A stretch of 6,325 nt of DNA from Ruminiclostridium sp. (GCA_003535195.1 DOHN01000021.1:24478-30802); one strand, 5' to 3'. Shown: positions 1 through 6,209, numbered from the stretch's first letter. Notes: generated from the letters alone by a model not told the origin. Made by a program: numbers and translations.

Positions 1-48
1 CTCCGCAATCCTGCTCCGCTGACACACTTTAATATCACTCACGGCACC
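1..48 (+). repeat. Intergenic dispersed repeat, left copy
   Basis: This segment aligns without gaps to 6210-6257 at 36 of 48 positions by hand count. Its first 12 bases (CTCCGCAATCCT) recur exactly at 6314-6325. It contains an internal direct repeat, CTCCGC at 1-6 and again at 14-19. The part around 25-40 (CACACTTTAAT, then TCACTC after one extra base) also matches the reverse complement of about 6261-6278, so the element has arms in both orientations. It lies outside any coding region and upstream of the FRG gene. The family was not recognised. It could be a REP/MITE-like non-autonomous element or the edge of a degenerate tandem array. Confidence 0.75.
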
Positions 49-60
49 GGTAGGGCGTAC

Positions 61-79
61 AAAACATTGCTCATGGCGC
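61..79 (+). repeat. Second partial copy of the same repeat core
   Basis: Positions 61-79 match 6238-6256 at 16 of 19 bases, including the block TCATGGCGC. Relative to the copy at 1-48 the same core is reached again only about 33 bp later, so the left flank carries two overlapping or shuffled pieces of the element. Bases 80-100 may be a decayed continuation, but the similarity is too weak to claim. Confidence 0.5.
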
Positions 80-103
80 TAAATTACGCATTATTTATCA
101 AAA

Positions 104-116
104 AGGGTCTGTCCCT
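104..116 (+). repeat. Small AGGG/CCCT hairpin containing GGTCTGTCCC
   Basis: The sequence reads AGGG-TCTGT-CCCT, a 4-bp stem with a 5-nt loop. From memory, GGTCTGTCCC and its complement GGGACAGACC recur in REP sequences and element ends linked to RAYT/IS200-like transposases in many bacteria. No transposase lies in this window, so this is at most a solitary remnant and could be chance. Confidence 0.3.
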
Positions 117-163
117 GTGAGGTGTGGCGCAGTATTTATAACACAAAATCCGGATTTCTCTAA

Positions 164-169
164 TATGAT
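164..169 (+). promoter_or_regulatory. Candidate -10 box for the FRG-domain gene
   Basis: TATGAT matches the sigma-A -10 consensus at 5 of 6 positions and lies 30 bp before the GTG start, giving a short leader that still contains the ribosome binding site at 187-192. No convincing -35 hexamer is found 16-18 bp upstream (the candidates are AT-rich and poor), so only the -10 half is supported. Confidence 0.35.
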
Positions 170-199
170 AGTTTAGAAGAACATCTGGAGGGCTTTATC

Positions 200-1066
200 G
201 TGATCGAGGAGGGATTAAGTTTTAAGGAGTTTTATCCGGCTCTGTGCAACATGGAACAAAAGGTGGAGTCTGTAGAGCAATATATGAAGGCCATTGATAA
301 TGCCTACAGGATTTTATGGAGCGATAATCAGGAGGTCCAGGAAATAAAGTACAGTCCTAAGCTCTGGTTCAGGGGGCTTAGAGCGGCAGCTTATCCGCTG
401 CTTCCAGCCCTGGGACGAAATGGGCTTCATGCGGAATATGAGTCCGTCTATCTGTCAAAATTCAAGTCCAAAGCCTTCCCTTATCTGGATCAAATCTCTT
501 TAAGGTCTGGCGCGGAAGGAACCGGTGCATACTGGGAATGGCTTTTTTTAATGCAGCATTACGGGATACCCACCAGGCTGATGGATTGGTCGGAGGATGC
601 ACTTGTCGCTCTTATTTTTGCCATTGACCTGGAGGCAACCGAAGAGGAGATGTCAAACGACGCGGCGGTTTGGTGCTTAAATCCCGTTCAATTGAACACC
701 GCATTTACTTTCCATGATTACTATCCGGAGGGGTATATTCCCAATATACAGGAAAAGGGTGTTTATGAGATGTTCGGGCCGCAGAAAAATCCATTTCAGA
801 ATAAAAAGCCGGCCGCGGTTTACAGCCCCATCAACAGTCCCAGAATTATTGTTCAGCGGGGCACGTTCATGGTCTTTCCCTATACGGTGCCCATGGTGGA
901 TATGAAAGATCTTTCCGACAGCTATCAGTATCTTTTCAAAATCGTCATTGCAAAAGAATTCAGAGCTTCACTGACGGAACAGCTCAGGCGCTACGGCATA
1001 ACAAAAGCCCAGCTCATGCCCGAACTAAAATCAATTGCCTTGGAGCTGATTCAGGAAGAACTTTAA
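200..1066 (+). CDS. FRG-domain protein (stand-alone)
   Basis: This 288-residue protein belongs to the FRG-domain family, named for a Phe-Arg-Gly motif, whose biochemical role is not established. The motif is visible as WFRG at residues 56-59 and is followed by AAYPLLPALGR. The second hallmark block spans about 118-143 (MQHYGIPTRLMDW, then an ALVALIFAID helix). A third conserved-looking block, IIVQRGTFMVFP, is at 216-227, and the C-terminal LRRYGITKAQLMPEL segment is typical of full-length members. There is no signal peptide or membrane helix, so it is probably cytosolic. The GTG start is supported by GGAGGG at 187-192 with 7-nt spacing; the next in-frame ATG, at 251, has no such site. The gene is monocistronic, preceded by repeat DNA, and overlaps the convergent transporter gene by 4 bp. 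FRG domains sometimes occur in mobile or defence-linked contexts, but nothing adjacent here supports that role. The domain call is solid; the function is unknown. Confidence 0.85.
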   Translation: MIEEGLSFKEFYPALCNMEQKVESVEQYMKAIDNAYRILWSDNQEVQEIKYSPKLWFRGLRAAAYPLLPALGRNGLHAEYESVYLSKFKSKAFPYLDQISLRSGAEGTGAYWEWLFLMQHYGIPTRLMDWSEDALVALIFAIDLEATEEEMSNDAAVWCLNPVQLNTAFTFHDYYPEGYIPNIQEKGVYEMFGPQKNPFQNKKPAAVYSPINSPRIIVQRGTFMVFPYTVPMVDMKDLSDSYQYLFKIVIAKEFRASLTEQLRRYGITKAQLMPELKSIALELIQEEL

Positions 1067-2103
1067 GACCTGTACCGGTGATAGACCAGGCAGATAAGCG
1101 TTATAATCCCGCAGTAGCCTACTGCGGGATACATGTATTTTACAAGGTTTGAAAAGCCTGCAAGGCTTGCAAGAAAAGCTGCTAAGGTACTCCACAAAAT
1201 GACCCGGAGCCTGTATTCGGGCTTACTGTTTATTCTTGCGGTAAACCCATAAAGGTCTCCGACGGCCGTAGTATAGATTTCAGCCAGCAGCACGACGGCA
1301 TAAAGGATTCGGACAACCGGTGAGATACGTCTGGTCACAAAAATCATGGGTACTTCCAGATCCCTGATTTCAGCGGCATTGACATAGAGGGCTGAAAAAA
1401 TAGCCAGGGCGCCAATGCCAAGACCCAGACCGCCTAAAAGTGCGCCCTTTTTAATCACTTTTCTGTTTTTAGCCTGGGCGCCAAGGGGGGCCAGGATCGA
1501 AATAGAGGGGACAGTGTTGTAGGAGGCATATAATATGGCCGACCAGAGCCAATTTCTTAAAATAAGGGGCCTGGGCAGGGAGACGGTGAGATCAGGTTCG
1601 GAGTGCTTGGTTAAAAGGGATGCAATACTTACGCCAACAACGGCAATGATCAAAAACGGCACTACAATGCTGATGGAATCGATGATTCCATCAAAGCCGC
1701 TCATTACCGTCAATATTGTAATAACAGCCATAAAGAGGCTTCCGATAAGGGGGTTTAAGTGAAACTCCTGGGCAAAAAGCGCTCCCGAACCGGCGATCAT
1801 CGCTGTTAATGCGCCGAATAGAAAAAAGGTGATTACTGCATCGGAAAATCGTCCCAGAACTTTGCCTCCTGTCTCTGCAACGATGGGAAGGTGGGAAGAG
1901 GCATCCAGCTCCAGGCCCAGGTCCATGATGATATAGCCGAAGTATATAAACATCAGGGAGACCGCAGCCAACCCCAAAAGGCCTGACTTTCCAAAGCTCA
2001 CAAAAAACTGCAGCATCTCCTGACCAGAAGCAAACCCTGCGCCCACAACCGTTCCTATGTAAGTTCCGGCCACCTGGAGGGCAGTGACCTTTTTATTTTT
2101 CAA
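1063..2103 (-). CDS. ykvI: YkvI-family integral membrane transporter
   Basis: This 346-residue hydrophobic protein resembles the YkvI family of the APC/LeuT-fold secondary transporters; the substrate is unknown. About ten membrane segments can be drawn, near residues 8-27, 41-62, 88-112, 119-137, 142-164, 185-205, 220-242, 263-285, 300-317 and 322-341. The first helix carries the signature GAGFASGQE at 21-29, resembling the glycine-rich unwound part of helix 1 in this fold. Positive residues lie at the N-terminus (KNKK) and in the loop at about 211-219 (AKNRKVIKK). The start is TTG (complement of 2101-2103), chosen because AAAGGAG (complement of 2111-2117) sits 7 nt upstream and the protein then opens just before helix 1. 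The stop overlaps the FRG stop on the other strand. A terminator lies between this gene and the upstream peptidase gene, so it is probably transcribed alone, but no convincing promoter was found in 2104-2181. The family call is confident; the specific transport function is not. Confidence 0.85.
   Translation of the reverse strand: MKNKKVTALQVAGTYIGTVVGAGFASGQEMLQFFVSFGKSGLLGLAAVSLMFIYFGYIIMDLGLELDASSHLPIVAETGGKVLGRFSDAVITFFLFGALTAMIAGSGALFAQEFHLNPLIGSLFMAVITILTVMSGFDGIIDSISIVVPFLIIAVVGVSIASLLTKHSEPDLTVSLPRPLILRNWLWSAILYASYNTVPSISILAPLGAQAKNRKVIKKGALLGGLGLGIGALAIFSALYVNAAEIRDLEVPMIFVTRRISPVVRILYAVVLLAEIYTTAVGDLYGFTARINSKPEYRLRVILWSTLAAFLASLAGFSNLVKYMYPAVGYCGIITLICLVYHRYRS
1106..1130 (+). terminator. 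Perfect 11-bp hairpin, possible terminator of the FRG transcript
   Basis: The arms ATCCCGCAGTA (1106-1116) and TACTGCGGGAT (1120-1130) are perfectly complementary around a 3-nt loop, GCC. It begins 40 bp after the FRG stop codon and lies inside the 3' coding end of the convergent transporter gene. On the plus strand it is followed by ACATGTATTTT, only a mediocre U-tract, so classic intrinsic termination is uncertain. Transcript protection or bidirectional pausing are alternatives. The gap between the two stop codons holds no other terminator. Confidence 0.45.
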
Positions 2104-2181
2104 AGCAAGGCTCCTTTAAAAGTCAACCTAACATAATGATATCCTCGGAAAAATAAAATAGCACCAAAAAATATACAAAAG

Positions 2182-2210
2182 AAAGAGGCTGCCTTTTGCA
2201 CAGCCTCTTT
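2182..2210 (-). terminator. Rho-independent terminator of the M3 peptidase gene
   Basis: Read on the minus strand, a perfect 10-bp stem (AAAGAGGCTG pairing with CAGCCTCTTT) encloses a 9-nt loop and is followed by CTTTTG and a further TATATTTTTT run. It begins 17 bp after the peptidase stop codon. The A-run on the other side could let it act in both directions, but no plus-strand gene enters it. It separates the peptidase and YkvI transcripts. Confidence 0.88.
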
Positions 2211-2227
2211 ACAGAATGTCCTATAGA

Positions 2228-3949
2228 TTATTGTTCTAAAGCTTTTCTGTATTCCTCCGGAAGCTTATTTTCGTAAGTCTCAATGAGCTCCTCCACAGCC
2301 TTTACCATATGCTTCAAACAACCCTCTTCGAAGGGAGATTCGAGTCCCGACTCCCGGATCAGCTCGGTAAATTTCATGGTGCCGCCCCGCCGGCTAAGGT
2401 TCAAATAGCTTTCCCAGGCCGGCTTAAAGTCTGCTTCCATTTTGATTTTATATTGAAGAGCACAGGTTTGAGCCAGGCAGTAATCAATATAATAAAAAGG
2501 CCGTTCATAGATATGGGTTTGCCGCTGCCAGGTTCCGCCCCTGCCAAAGAAGGGGTCGCCCTCATAATTGAGATGGGGCTTATATTGCCCTTCCAGCTCA
2601 CGCCAGACTTTTTTTCTTTCATCGGGTGTCAGATCAGGATTTTCAAAAACAATATGCTGGAATTCATCCACCATGCATCCGTAAGGAATAAAAATGAGGG
2701 TGGAAAGCAGGTGCATGTAAAGGTACTGGGGTGTTTTTTCCTGGAAGAAAAGATGCATCCAGGGCGCGGTGAAAAATTCCATGGACATGGAATGAATCTC
2801 TGCCGTTTCCATGCCGATCCTGGTCTGCTCATAGACTTTCATATCCCGGGTCAGATAGGATTCCAGCGCATGCCCGCATTCGTGGGTCAGCACATCGATA
2901 TCGCCGCTGGTGCCGTTAAAGTTGGCAAATACGAAGGGAGATTTGTAAAAGGGAAGAAAGTCACAGTAACCGCCGCCGGTTTTTCCTTTTTTACTGAGTA
3001 CATCAAATAATTCGCCTTCCAGCATGAAATTAAAAAATTCCTTAGTTTGGGGAGAAAGTTCGGAATACATCCTTTTGCCGTTTTCGAATATCTGCTCCGG
3101 AGTTCCCACAGGGGCAGGATTTCCTTCTTTAAAGTATACGGGCTCATCAATGAAGCTCAAGCGTTCCAGGCCGAGGAACCTGCGCTTTTTATCATGAAGC
3201 TTGGTAGCCAGCGGAACCAGGTATTCCTTGACCTGGTTTCTGAAATTGGCGACCATGTCCCTGTCATAGTCATTGCGTTCCATGATGATATAGCCCAGCG
3301 GGATATAATTGTTCATTCCTATTTCTCTGGCCATGGCCGTTCTGACTTTTACCAGTTTGTCGTATAGCTCATCAAGCTCTTTTGCGTGGGCTACGAAGAA
3401 TTCTGTACGCTTTTGGAAAGCCGCGCGCCGGATTTCCCGGTCGGGATGCTCCATATAGAAGGTCAGCATGGGCAAATTCAGGGTTTTGCCGTCAAATTGG
3501 AACTCCGCCGCAGCCAGGAGCTTGGCATAGGCTGTGGTGAGCTTGCCTTCCTCCTGCATATAGGGGATCATGCGTTCATCGAAGCCCTTCAGCGCAAGCT
3601 CGATCTTTTCGAAGACAAGGGGACTCAGTTCCTTTTCCAATTCAGAGCGAAATTTGGAGGATACCAGCTCCTTGTAATAGTCAATTAAAAGCTTTTCAAA
3701 ATGCGGACCGTTTTCATCGTAATAATCCTGTTCGGCAGACCAGGTGCCGTCTTCCGTATTTAAGGTGTGACGTATATAAGCAAGGCTGCGCATAGTGCTG
3801 TAGCGCTTCATAAGATCATTGAACTTATTGTGCAGGTTTAGCTGCTGCTGAGCGGATTTGGACTTTTTAAAATCAGTAATCAGTTGACACCATTCTTTTG
3901 AAAAATCTTTAAGGTCTGTTCGGGTATAGGTCATTTGGCTGAATTTCAT
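2228..3949 (-). CDS. M3-family oligoendopeptidase (short, non-PepF type)
   Basis: This is a 573-residue zinc metallopeptidase of family M3, which cleaves short peptides in the cytosol and probably serves peptide recycling. The HExxH zinc motif is HECGH at residues 356-360 (ligands H356 and H360, catalytic E357). The expected downstream glutamate ligand is in TAEIHSMSMEFF, most likely E384. The conserved C-terminal substrate-binding block HIYERPFYYIDYCLA covers 479-493. The length and helical N-terminal half fit the M3 group of about 560-570 residues that is distinct from classical PepF. No signal peptide or membrane segment is seen. The ATG start follows AAGGGGG (complement of 3956-3962) at 6-nt spacing. 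Candidate minus-strand -10 boxes TATGAT (complement of 3990-3995) or GATAAT (complement of 3987-3992) lie about 40 bp upstream, without a good -35. The gene is divergent from the YbaK-like operon and ends at a strong terminator. All catalytic residues are intact. Confidence 0.95.
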   Translation of the reverse strand: MKFSQMTYTRTDLKDFSKEWCQLITDFKKSKSAQQQLNLHNKFNDLMKRYSTMRSLAYIRHTLNTEDGTWSAEQDYYDENGPHFEKLLIDYYKELVSSKFRSELEKELSPLVFEKIELALKGFDERMIPYMQEEGKLTTAYAKLLAAAEFQFDGKTLNLPMLTFYMEHPDREIRRAAFQKRTEFFVAHAKELDELYDKLVKVRTAMAREIGMNNYIPLGYIIMERNDYDRDMVANFRNQVKEYLVPLATKLHDKKRRFLGLERLSFIDEPVYFKEGNPAPVGTPEQIFENGKRMYSELSPQTKEFFNFMLEGELFDVLSKKGKTGGGYCDFLPFYKSPFVFANFNGTSGDIDVLTHECGHALESYLTRDMKVYEQTRIGMETAEIHSMSMEFFTAPWMHLFFQEKTPQYLYMHLLSTLIFIPYGCMVDEFQHIVFENPDLTPDERKKVWRELEGQYKPHLNYEGDPFFGRGGTWQRQTHIYERPFYYIDYCLAQTCALQYKIKMEADFKPAWESYLNLSRRGGTMKFTELIRESGLESPFEEGCLKHMVKAVEELIETYENKLPEEYRKALEQ

Positions 3950-3987
3950 GGGAAACCCCCTTCTTTTTTTAAATACTTAAAAGTAGA

Positions 3988-4007
3988 TTATCATATTTTT
4001 TTATCAT
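3988..4007. promoter_or_regulatory. Direct repeat TTATCAT-N6-TTATCAT in the peptidase promoter region
   Basis: An exact 7-mer, TTATCAT, occurs at 3988-3994 and 4001-4007. It overlaps the best -10 candidates for the minus-strand peptidase gene. The 13-bp period is a little longer than one helical turn. It could be a regulator site, or simply AT-rich promoter sequence; no binding protein can be named. Confidence 0.25.
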
Positions 4008-4081
4008 GCACAAATTTCCAATAGCTATGCTTCTTAAAATAAACAATGAGGGGATTTTCCTTCAAAATGACGGGCAGCGGC

Positions 4082-4093
4082 ATGTATATACAT
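4082..4093. promoter_or_regulatory. Perfect 12-bp palindrome, candidate operator
   Basis: ATGTATATACAT is its own reverse complement and ends 5 bp before the -35 box of the operon promoter at 4099. A dimeric regulator bound here could activate or repress the operon or act on the divergent peptidase gene. It does not resemble the usual Fnr (TTGAT-N4-ATCAA) site, so autoregulation by the downstream Crp/Fnr protein is not indicated by sequence. Confidence 0.4.
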
Positions 4094-4098
4094 ACTTA

Positions 4099-4127
4099 TT
4101 GACTAATCGAAATGATTCACGTAAGAT
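4099..4127 (+). promoter_or_regulatory. Sigma-A-type promoter of the three-gene operon
   Basis: TTGACT (4099-4104) matches the -35 consensus at 5 of 6 positions, and TAAGAT (4122-4127) matches the -10 at 4 of 6, with the optimal 17-bp spacing. Transcription would start near 4134, giving a leader of about 43 nt that contains the AAGGAG site. The rest of 3950-4176 holds the divergent peptidase signals and nothing that looks like a gene or riboswitch. Confidence 0.65.
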
Positions 4128-4176
4128 AAATACTAATACATCACCGTGGTAAAGTTAATTACTTAAGGAGACAAAA

Positions 4177-4683
4177 ATGTCAGTTGATAAGGTAAAAGCG
4201 TATTTCCGGTCATGGAACCTGGAAGACAGGATACTGGAATTTGATGTTTCCAGCGCAACTGTGGAACTTGCAGCCGAGGCTCTCCATTGCGAGCCCAAGA
4301 GAATTGCAAAATCATTGTCTTTTATGGTCGATGATCAGTGCGTTTTAATTGTTGCCGCAGGCGACGCAAGAATTGATAATGGAAAGTATAAGCTGCAGTT
4401 TGGGAAAAAGGCAAAAATGCTGAATGCCGATGAGGTGCTTGCCTATACGGGACATGCCGTAGGCGGTGTTTGCCCTTTCGCGGTAAAAAGCGGAGTAAAA
4501 ACTTACCTGGATATATCGCTGAAAAGGTTCAGCACGGTTTTTCCTGCATGCGGAAGCAGCAACAGCGCTGCCGAATTAAGCCTTGAGGAGCTTGAAAGGC
4601 TATCGGGCGCAATCTCCTGGATCGATGTATGCAAGGATTGGGAGAATTCTGTTTCGGCCCCAAGCGAAATGGAGGATTTTTGA
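4177..4683 (+). CDS. YbaK/EbsC-family aminoacyl-tRNA deacylase-like protein
   Basis: This 168-residue protein fits the YbaK/EbsC superfamily, whose characterised members hydrolyse mischarged tRNAs (for example Cys-tRNAPro) in trans to keep translation accurate. The family lysine sits in the IAKSLSF strand (K45), within CEPKRIAKSLSF at residues 38-49. Further family blocks are GGVCPFAV at 96-103 and the glycine-serine loop CGSSNSAAELSLEEL at 125-139. The fold is a single compact domain with no signal peptide; the last 15 or so residues are an acidic tail. Its length matches small Gram-positive homologues of about 155-170 residues. The ATG start follows AAGGAG (4165-4170) at 6-nt spacing. It is the first gene of the operon, and its TGA stop overlaps the TTG start of the lipoprotein gene. 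Actual tRNA specificity cannot be read from the sequence, and many small family members are untested. Confidence 0.88.
   Translation: MSVDKVKAYFRSWNLEDRILEFDVSSATVELAAEALHCEPKRIAKSLSFMVDDQCVLIVAAGDARIDNGKYKLQFGKKAKMLNADEVLAYTGHAVGGVCPFAVKSGVKTYLDISLKRFSTVFPACGSSNSAAELSLEELERLSGAISWIDVCKDWENSVSAPSEMEDF
4671..4682 (+). promoter_or_regulatory. Ribosome binding site and TTG start deciding the lipoprotein N-terminus
   Basis: GGAGG at 4671-4675 lies 4 nt before TTG at 4680-4682, which shares bases with the TGA stop of the previous gene (TTGA overlap). Beginning here gives a clean lipoprotein signal. The in-frame upstream ATG at 4629 would add 17 residues with no membrane-targeting character and lies within the YbaK-like coding region. 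The arrangement suggests translational coupling. Confidence 0.75.
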
Positions 4684-5480
4684 TTAAAGTAAGATTGACG
4701 ATCGTCATGCTGACTCTTGTGTGCTTGTTAAACGGCTGTACAAAAGCAAATGTACCGGCTGAAAAAAATAATGATTCTATAAAAGGCAAAGAAACAGAGA
4801 ATAGAGAACCGGAAAATGAAAGCTTGAAGGATATAGATCTTATATTTACGCCGGTACCCAAGGAAAAACTGATTGCCGGTAAACCTGAGCAAGGTTGGGA
4901 GAGGATAGAAAGTATCCCTTACGGTCAGTTGCCCGGCGGTAAAGCTAATGTCAATCTATATCTAAAAAGGGACCCCAATGCTTCCGGTGCCGGTCAGGCA
5001 GCTGCTTTTATTGAATATGACAATGAACTTTTTTCCACCGGAAATGAAATTTCTGCCTATGGCCTCGAAGGTGTGGAAGTCAGCTTTGTTGACAGGGATT
5101 CTGATTCAATCAATAAAATTGAAATAGCAGGAAATCTTGGCGCAGCAAATCGGGTGATGAAAATTATTTTATATGATGAGGAAAACCAGGAATGGGTCAA
5201 GCTTTTGGAAATAGATAATCCCACGGCGGCCGATCTGGATAATGACGGAAGTCAGGAACTGGCTTCTGTATCTATGGGAAGCGTACCCGGATTTGTTGAT
5301 ATCTACAGGTGGAATGAAGACCATTTTGAAAAAGCCAGTGTTACAGAATCTGCAGGATTTTTCTATGCCGGTTTATATAGTCGTGAAGGCAAATGGATCA
5401 TAGAGTCCGGTCAGCAGGGAGAACCGCATTTCTACCAGTATATGAACGGCAGGCTTATTGAACAGGCTGAGGCCGGCTGA
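4680..5480 (+). CDS. Lipoprotein with two acidic DxDxD calcium-loop-like motifs
   Basis: From the TTG start this is a 266-residue exported lipoprotein. The signal peptide is short, with positive residues K3 and R5, a hydrophobic stretch (LTIVMLTLVCLL), and a lipobox LNGC with the modified cysteine at residue 20. A low-complexity charged linker of about 30 residues (Asn, Lys, Glu-rich) follows and would tether the domain to the outer face of the membrane. The folded part holds two aspartate loops, DRDSDS at 138-143 and DLDNDG at 185-190. The latter, read as ADLDNDGSQELASVS, looks like an FG-GAP/VCBS-type calcium-binding turn of a beta-propeller-like repeat, although too few repeats are present for a full propeller. 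No enzyme motif was recognised. It is translationally coupled to the YbaK-like gene and followed 21 bp later by the Crp/Fnr gene. A surface sensor or binding role is a guess from context; the lipoprotein assignment is firm. Confidence 0.82.
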   Translation: MIKVRLTIVMLTLVCLLNGCTKANVPAEKNNDSIKGKETENREPENESLKDIDLIFTPVPKEKLIAGKPEQGWERIESIPYGQLPGGKANVNLYLKRDPNASGAGQAAAFIEYDNELFSTGNEISAYGLEGVEVSFVDRDSDSINKIEIAGNLGAANRVMKIILYDEENQEWVKLLEIDNPTAADLDNDGSQELASVSMGSVPGFVDIYRWNEDHFEKASVTESAGFFYAGLYSREGKWIIESGQQGEPHFYQYMNGRLIEQAEAG

Positions 5481-5501
5481 TGGGGTCGGAGGAGAAAATG
5501 A

Positions 5502-6194
5502 ATGATTGAGCAATACTTATCCGCGCTGGAAAAATGTGATCTTTTTGAGAAAATAGAAGCAGATGCGTTAAGGTCCCTCATAAAATGCATTAGACCCCAT
5601 ATTCAAAGCTTCAGCCGTAGCGATTTTGTCGTCCGGAGCGGGGACAAGCTGGAAAGCCTTGGCATTGTGCTTGAAGGAGAGGCCAGCGTTTTTAAAGAAA
5701 GCATTTCCGGCAACAGACTGCTGATTAAAAACCTGACCGTCGGGGAGATGTTTGGAGAAATTGCGGCTTTTGCAAGGCAAACGGAATGGCCCGCCCTGGT
5801 GCAGGCCAATACACCTCTGACCGTCTGTTTTATTGATAAAAATAAGATTACGGGCCAGTGCAGAAATCTCTGTCCCTATCATAGCGCAATGATTACAAAC
5901 ATGCTGAATGTGGTCTCCAAAAGAGCGCTTATGCTGAGCAGGAAGATGGACTACATTTCCATCAAAACCATGAGATCAAAGCTGTGCACCTTTATTTACG
6001 AACAGCACTTAAAAAGCGGAAAAGCTACATTTAATCTGCCCATGAACAGGGGCCAGCTTGCTGATTTTCTGAATGTTTCAAGGCCTTCCATGTCCAGGGA
6101 GCTGTCCAGAATGAAGGAAGAGGGCATGATCGACTACCATCTTTCCACTATTAAAATACTGGATATTGAAAGCCTGAAAGCCTGCTGTGAATGA
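5502..6194 (+). CDS. Crp/Fnr-family transcriptional regulator
   Basis: This 230-residue regulator has the usual Crp/Fnr layout: a cyclic-nucleotide-binding-like beta barrel at about 10-115 (ending near TPLTVCFIDKNKI), a long dimer helix at about 125-150, and a C-terminal winged helix. The helix-turn-helix is GQLADFLNVSRPSMSRELSR at 184-203, with recognition helix SRPSMSRELSR. The barrel block GEMFGEIAAFA (81-91) resembles the cAMP phosphate cassette, but the usual Arg-Ser pair of true cAMP binders is not seen, so the ligand is unknown. Cys120, Cys124 and His127 form C-x3-C-x2-H just before the dimer helix, a pattern remembered from many clostridial relatives and possibly redox- or metal-sensing. 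The N-terminal Fnr-type iron-sulfur cysteine cluster is absent. The ATG at 5502 follows GGAGGAG (5488-5494) at 7-nt spacing; the ATGs at 5480 and 5498 run straight into a TGA. It is the last gene of the operon. Confidence 0.93.
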   Translation: MIEQYLSALEKCDLFEKIEADALRSLIKCIRPHIQSFSRSDFVVRSGDKLESLGIVLEGEASVFKESISGNRLLIKNLTVGEMFGEIAAFARQTEWPALVQANTPLTVCFIDKNKITGQCRNLCPYHSAMITNMLNVVSKRALMLSRKMDYISIKTMRSKLCTFIYEQHLKSGKATFNLPMNRGQLADFLNVSRPSMSRELSRMKEEGMIDYHLSTIKILDIESLKACCE

Positions 6195-6209
6195 CTTCGA
6201 ATCGCGCCG

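Noticed and set aside
1..120. Possible CRISPR-like array from the repeated CTCCGC and TCATGGCGC blocks.
   Set aside because: The repeats are irregular in spacing and identity, with no constant repeat-spacer pattern and no cas genes in the window.
2776..2793. Perfect inverted repeat ATTCCATG-GA-CATGGAAT inside the M3 peptidase gene.
   Set aside because: It encodes the conserved HSMSMEF segment next to the zinc ligand. The repeated TCC-ATG codons explain the symmetry, and its position mid-gene gives no regulatory role.
2309..3010. Long plus-strand open frame of 233 codons opposite the peptidase gene.
   Set aside because: It lies wholly antisense to a gene with intact catalytic motifs, lacks a good ribosome binding site and has no recognisable domain.
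4067..4102. Tiny open frame (11 codons) in the divergent intergenic region, a possible leader peptide.
   Set aside because: It lies upstream of the inferred transcription start and has no suitably spaced ribosome binding site.
4629..4679. Upstream ATG extension of the lipoprotein gene.
   Set aside because: The extra 17 residues would disrupt the signal peptide, and the site overlaps the previous gene. The TTG at 4680 has the GGAGG and a proper lipoprotein signal.
4529..4861. Minus-strand open frame of 110 codons across the YbaK-like and lipoprotein junction.
   Set aside because: It is antisense to two well-supported coupled genes and shows no family features.
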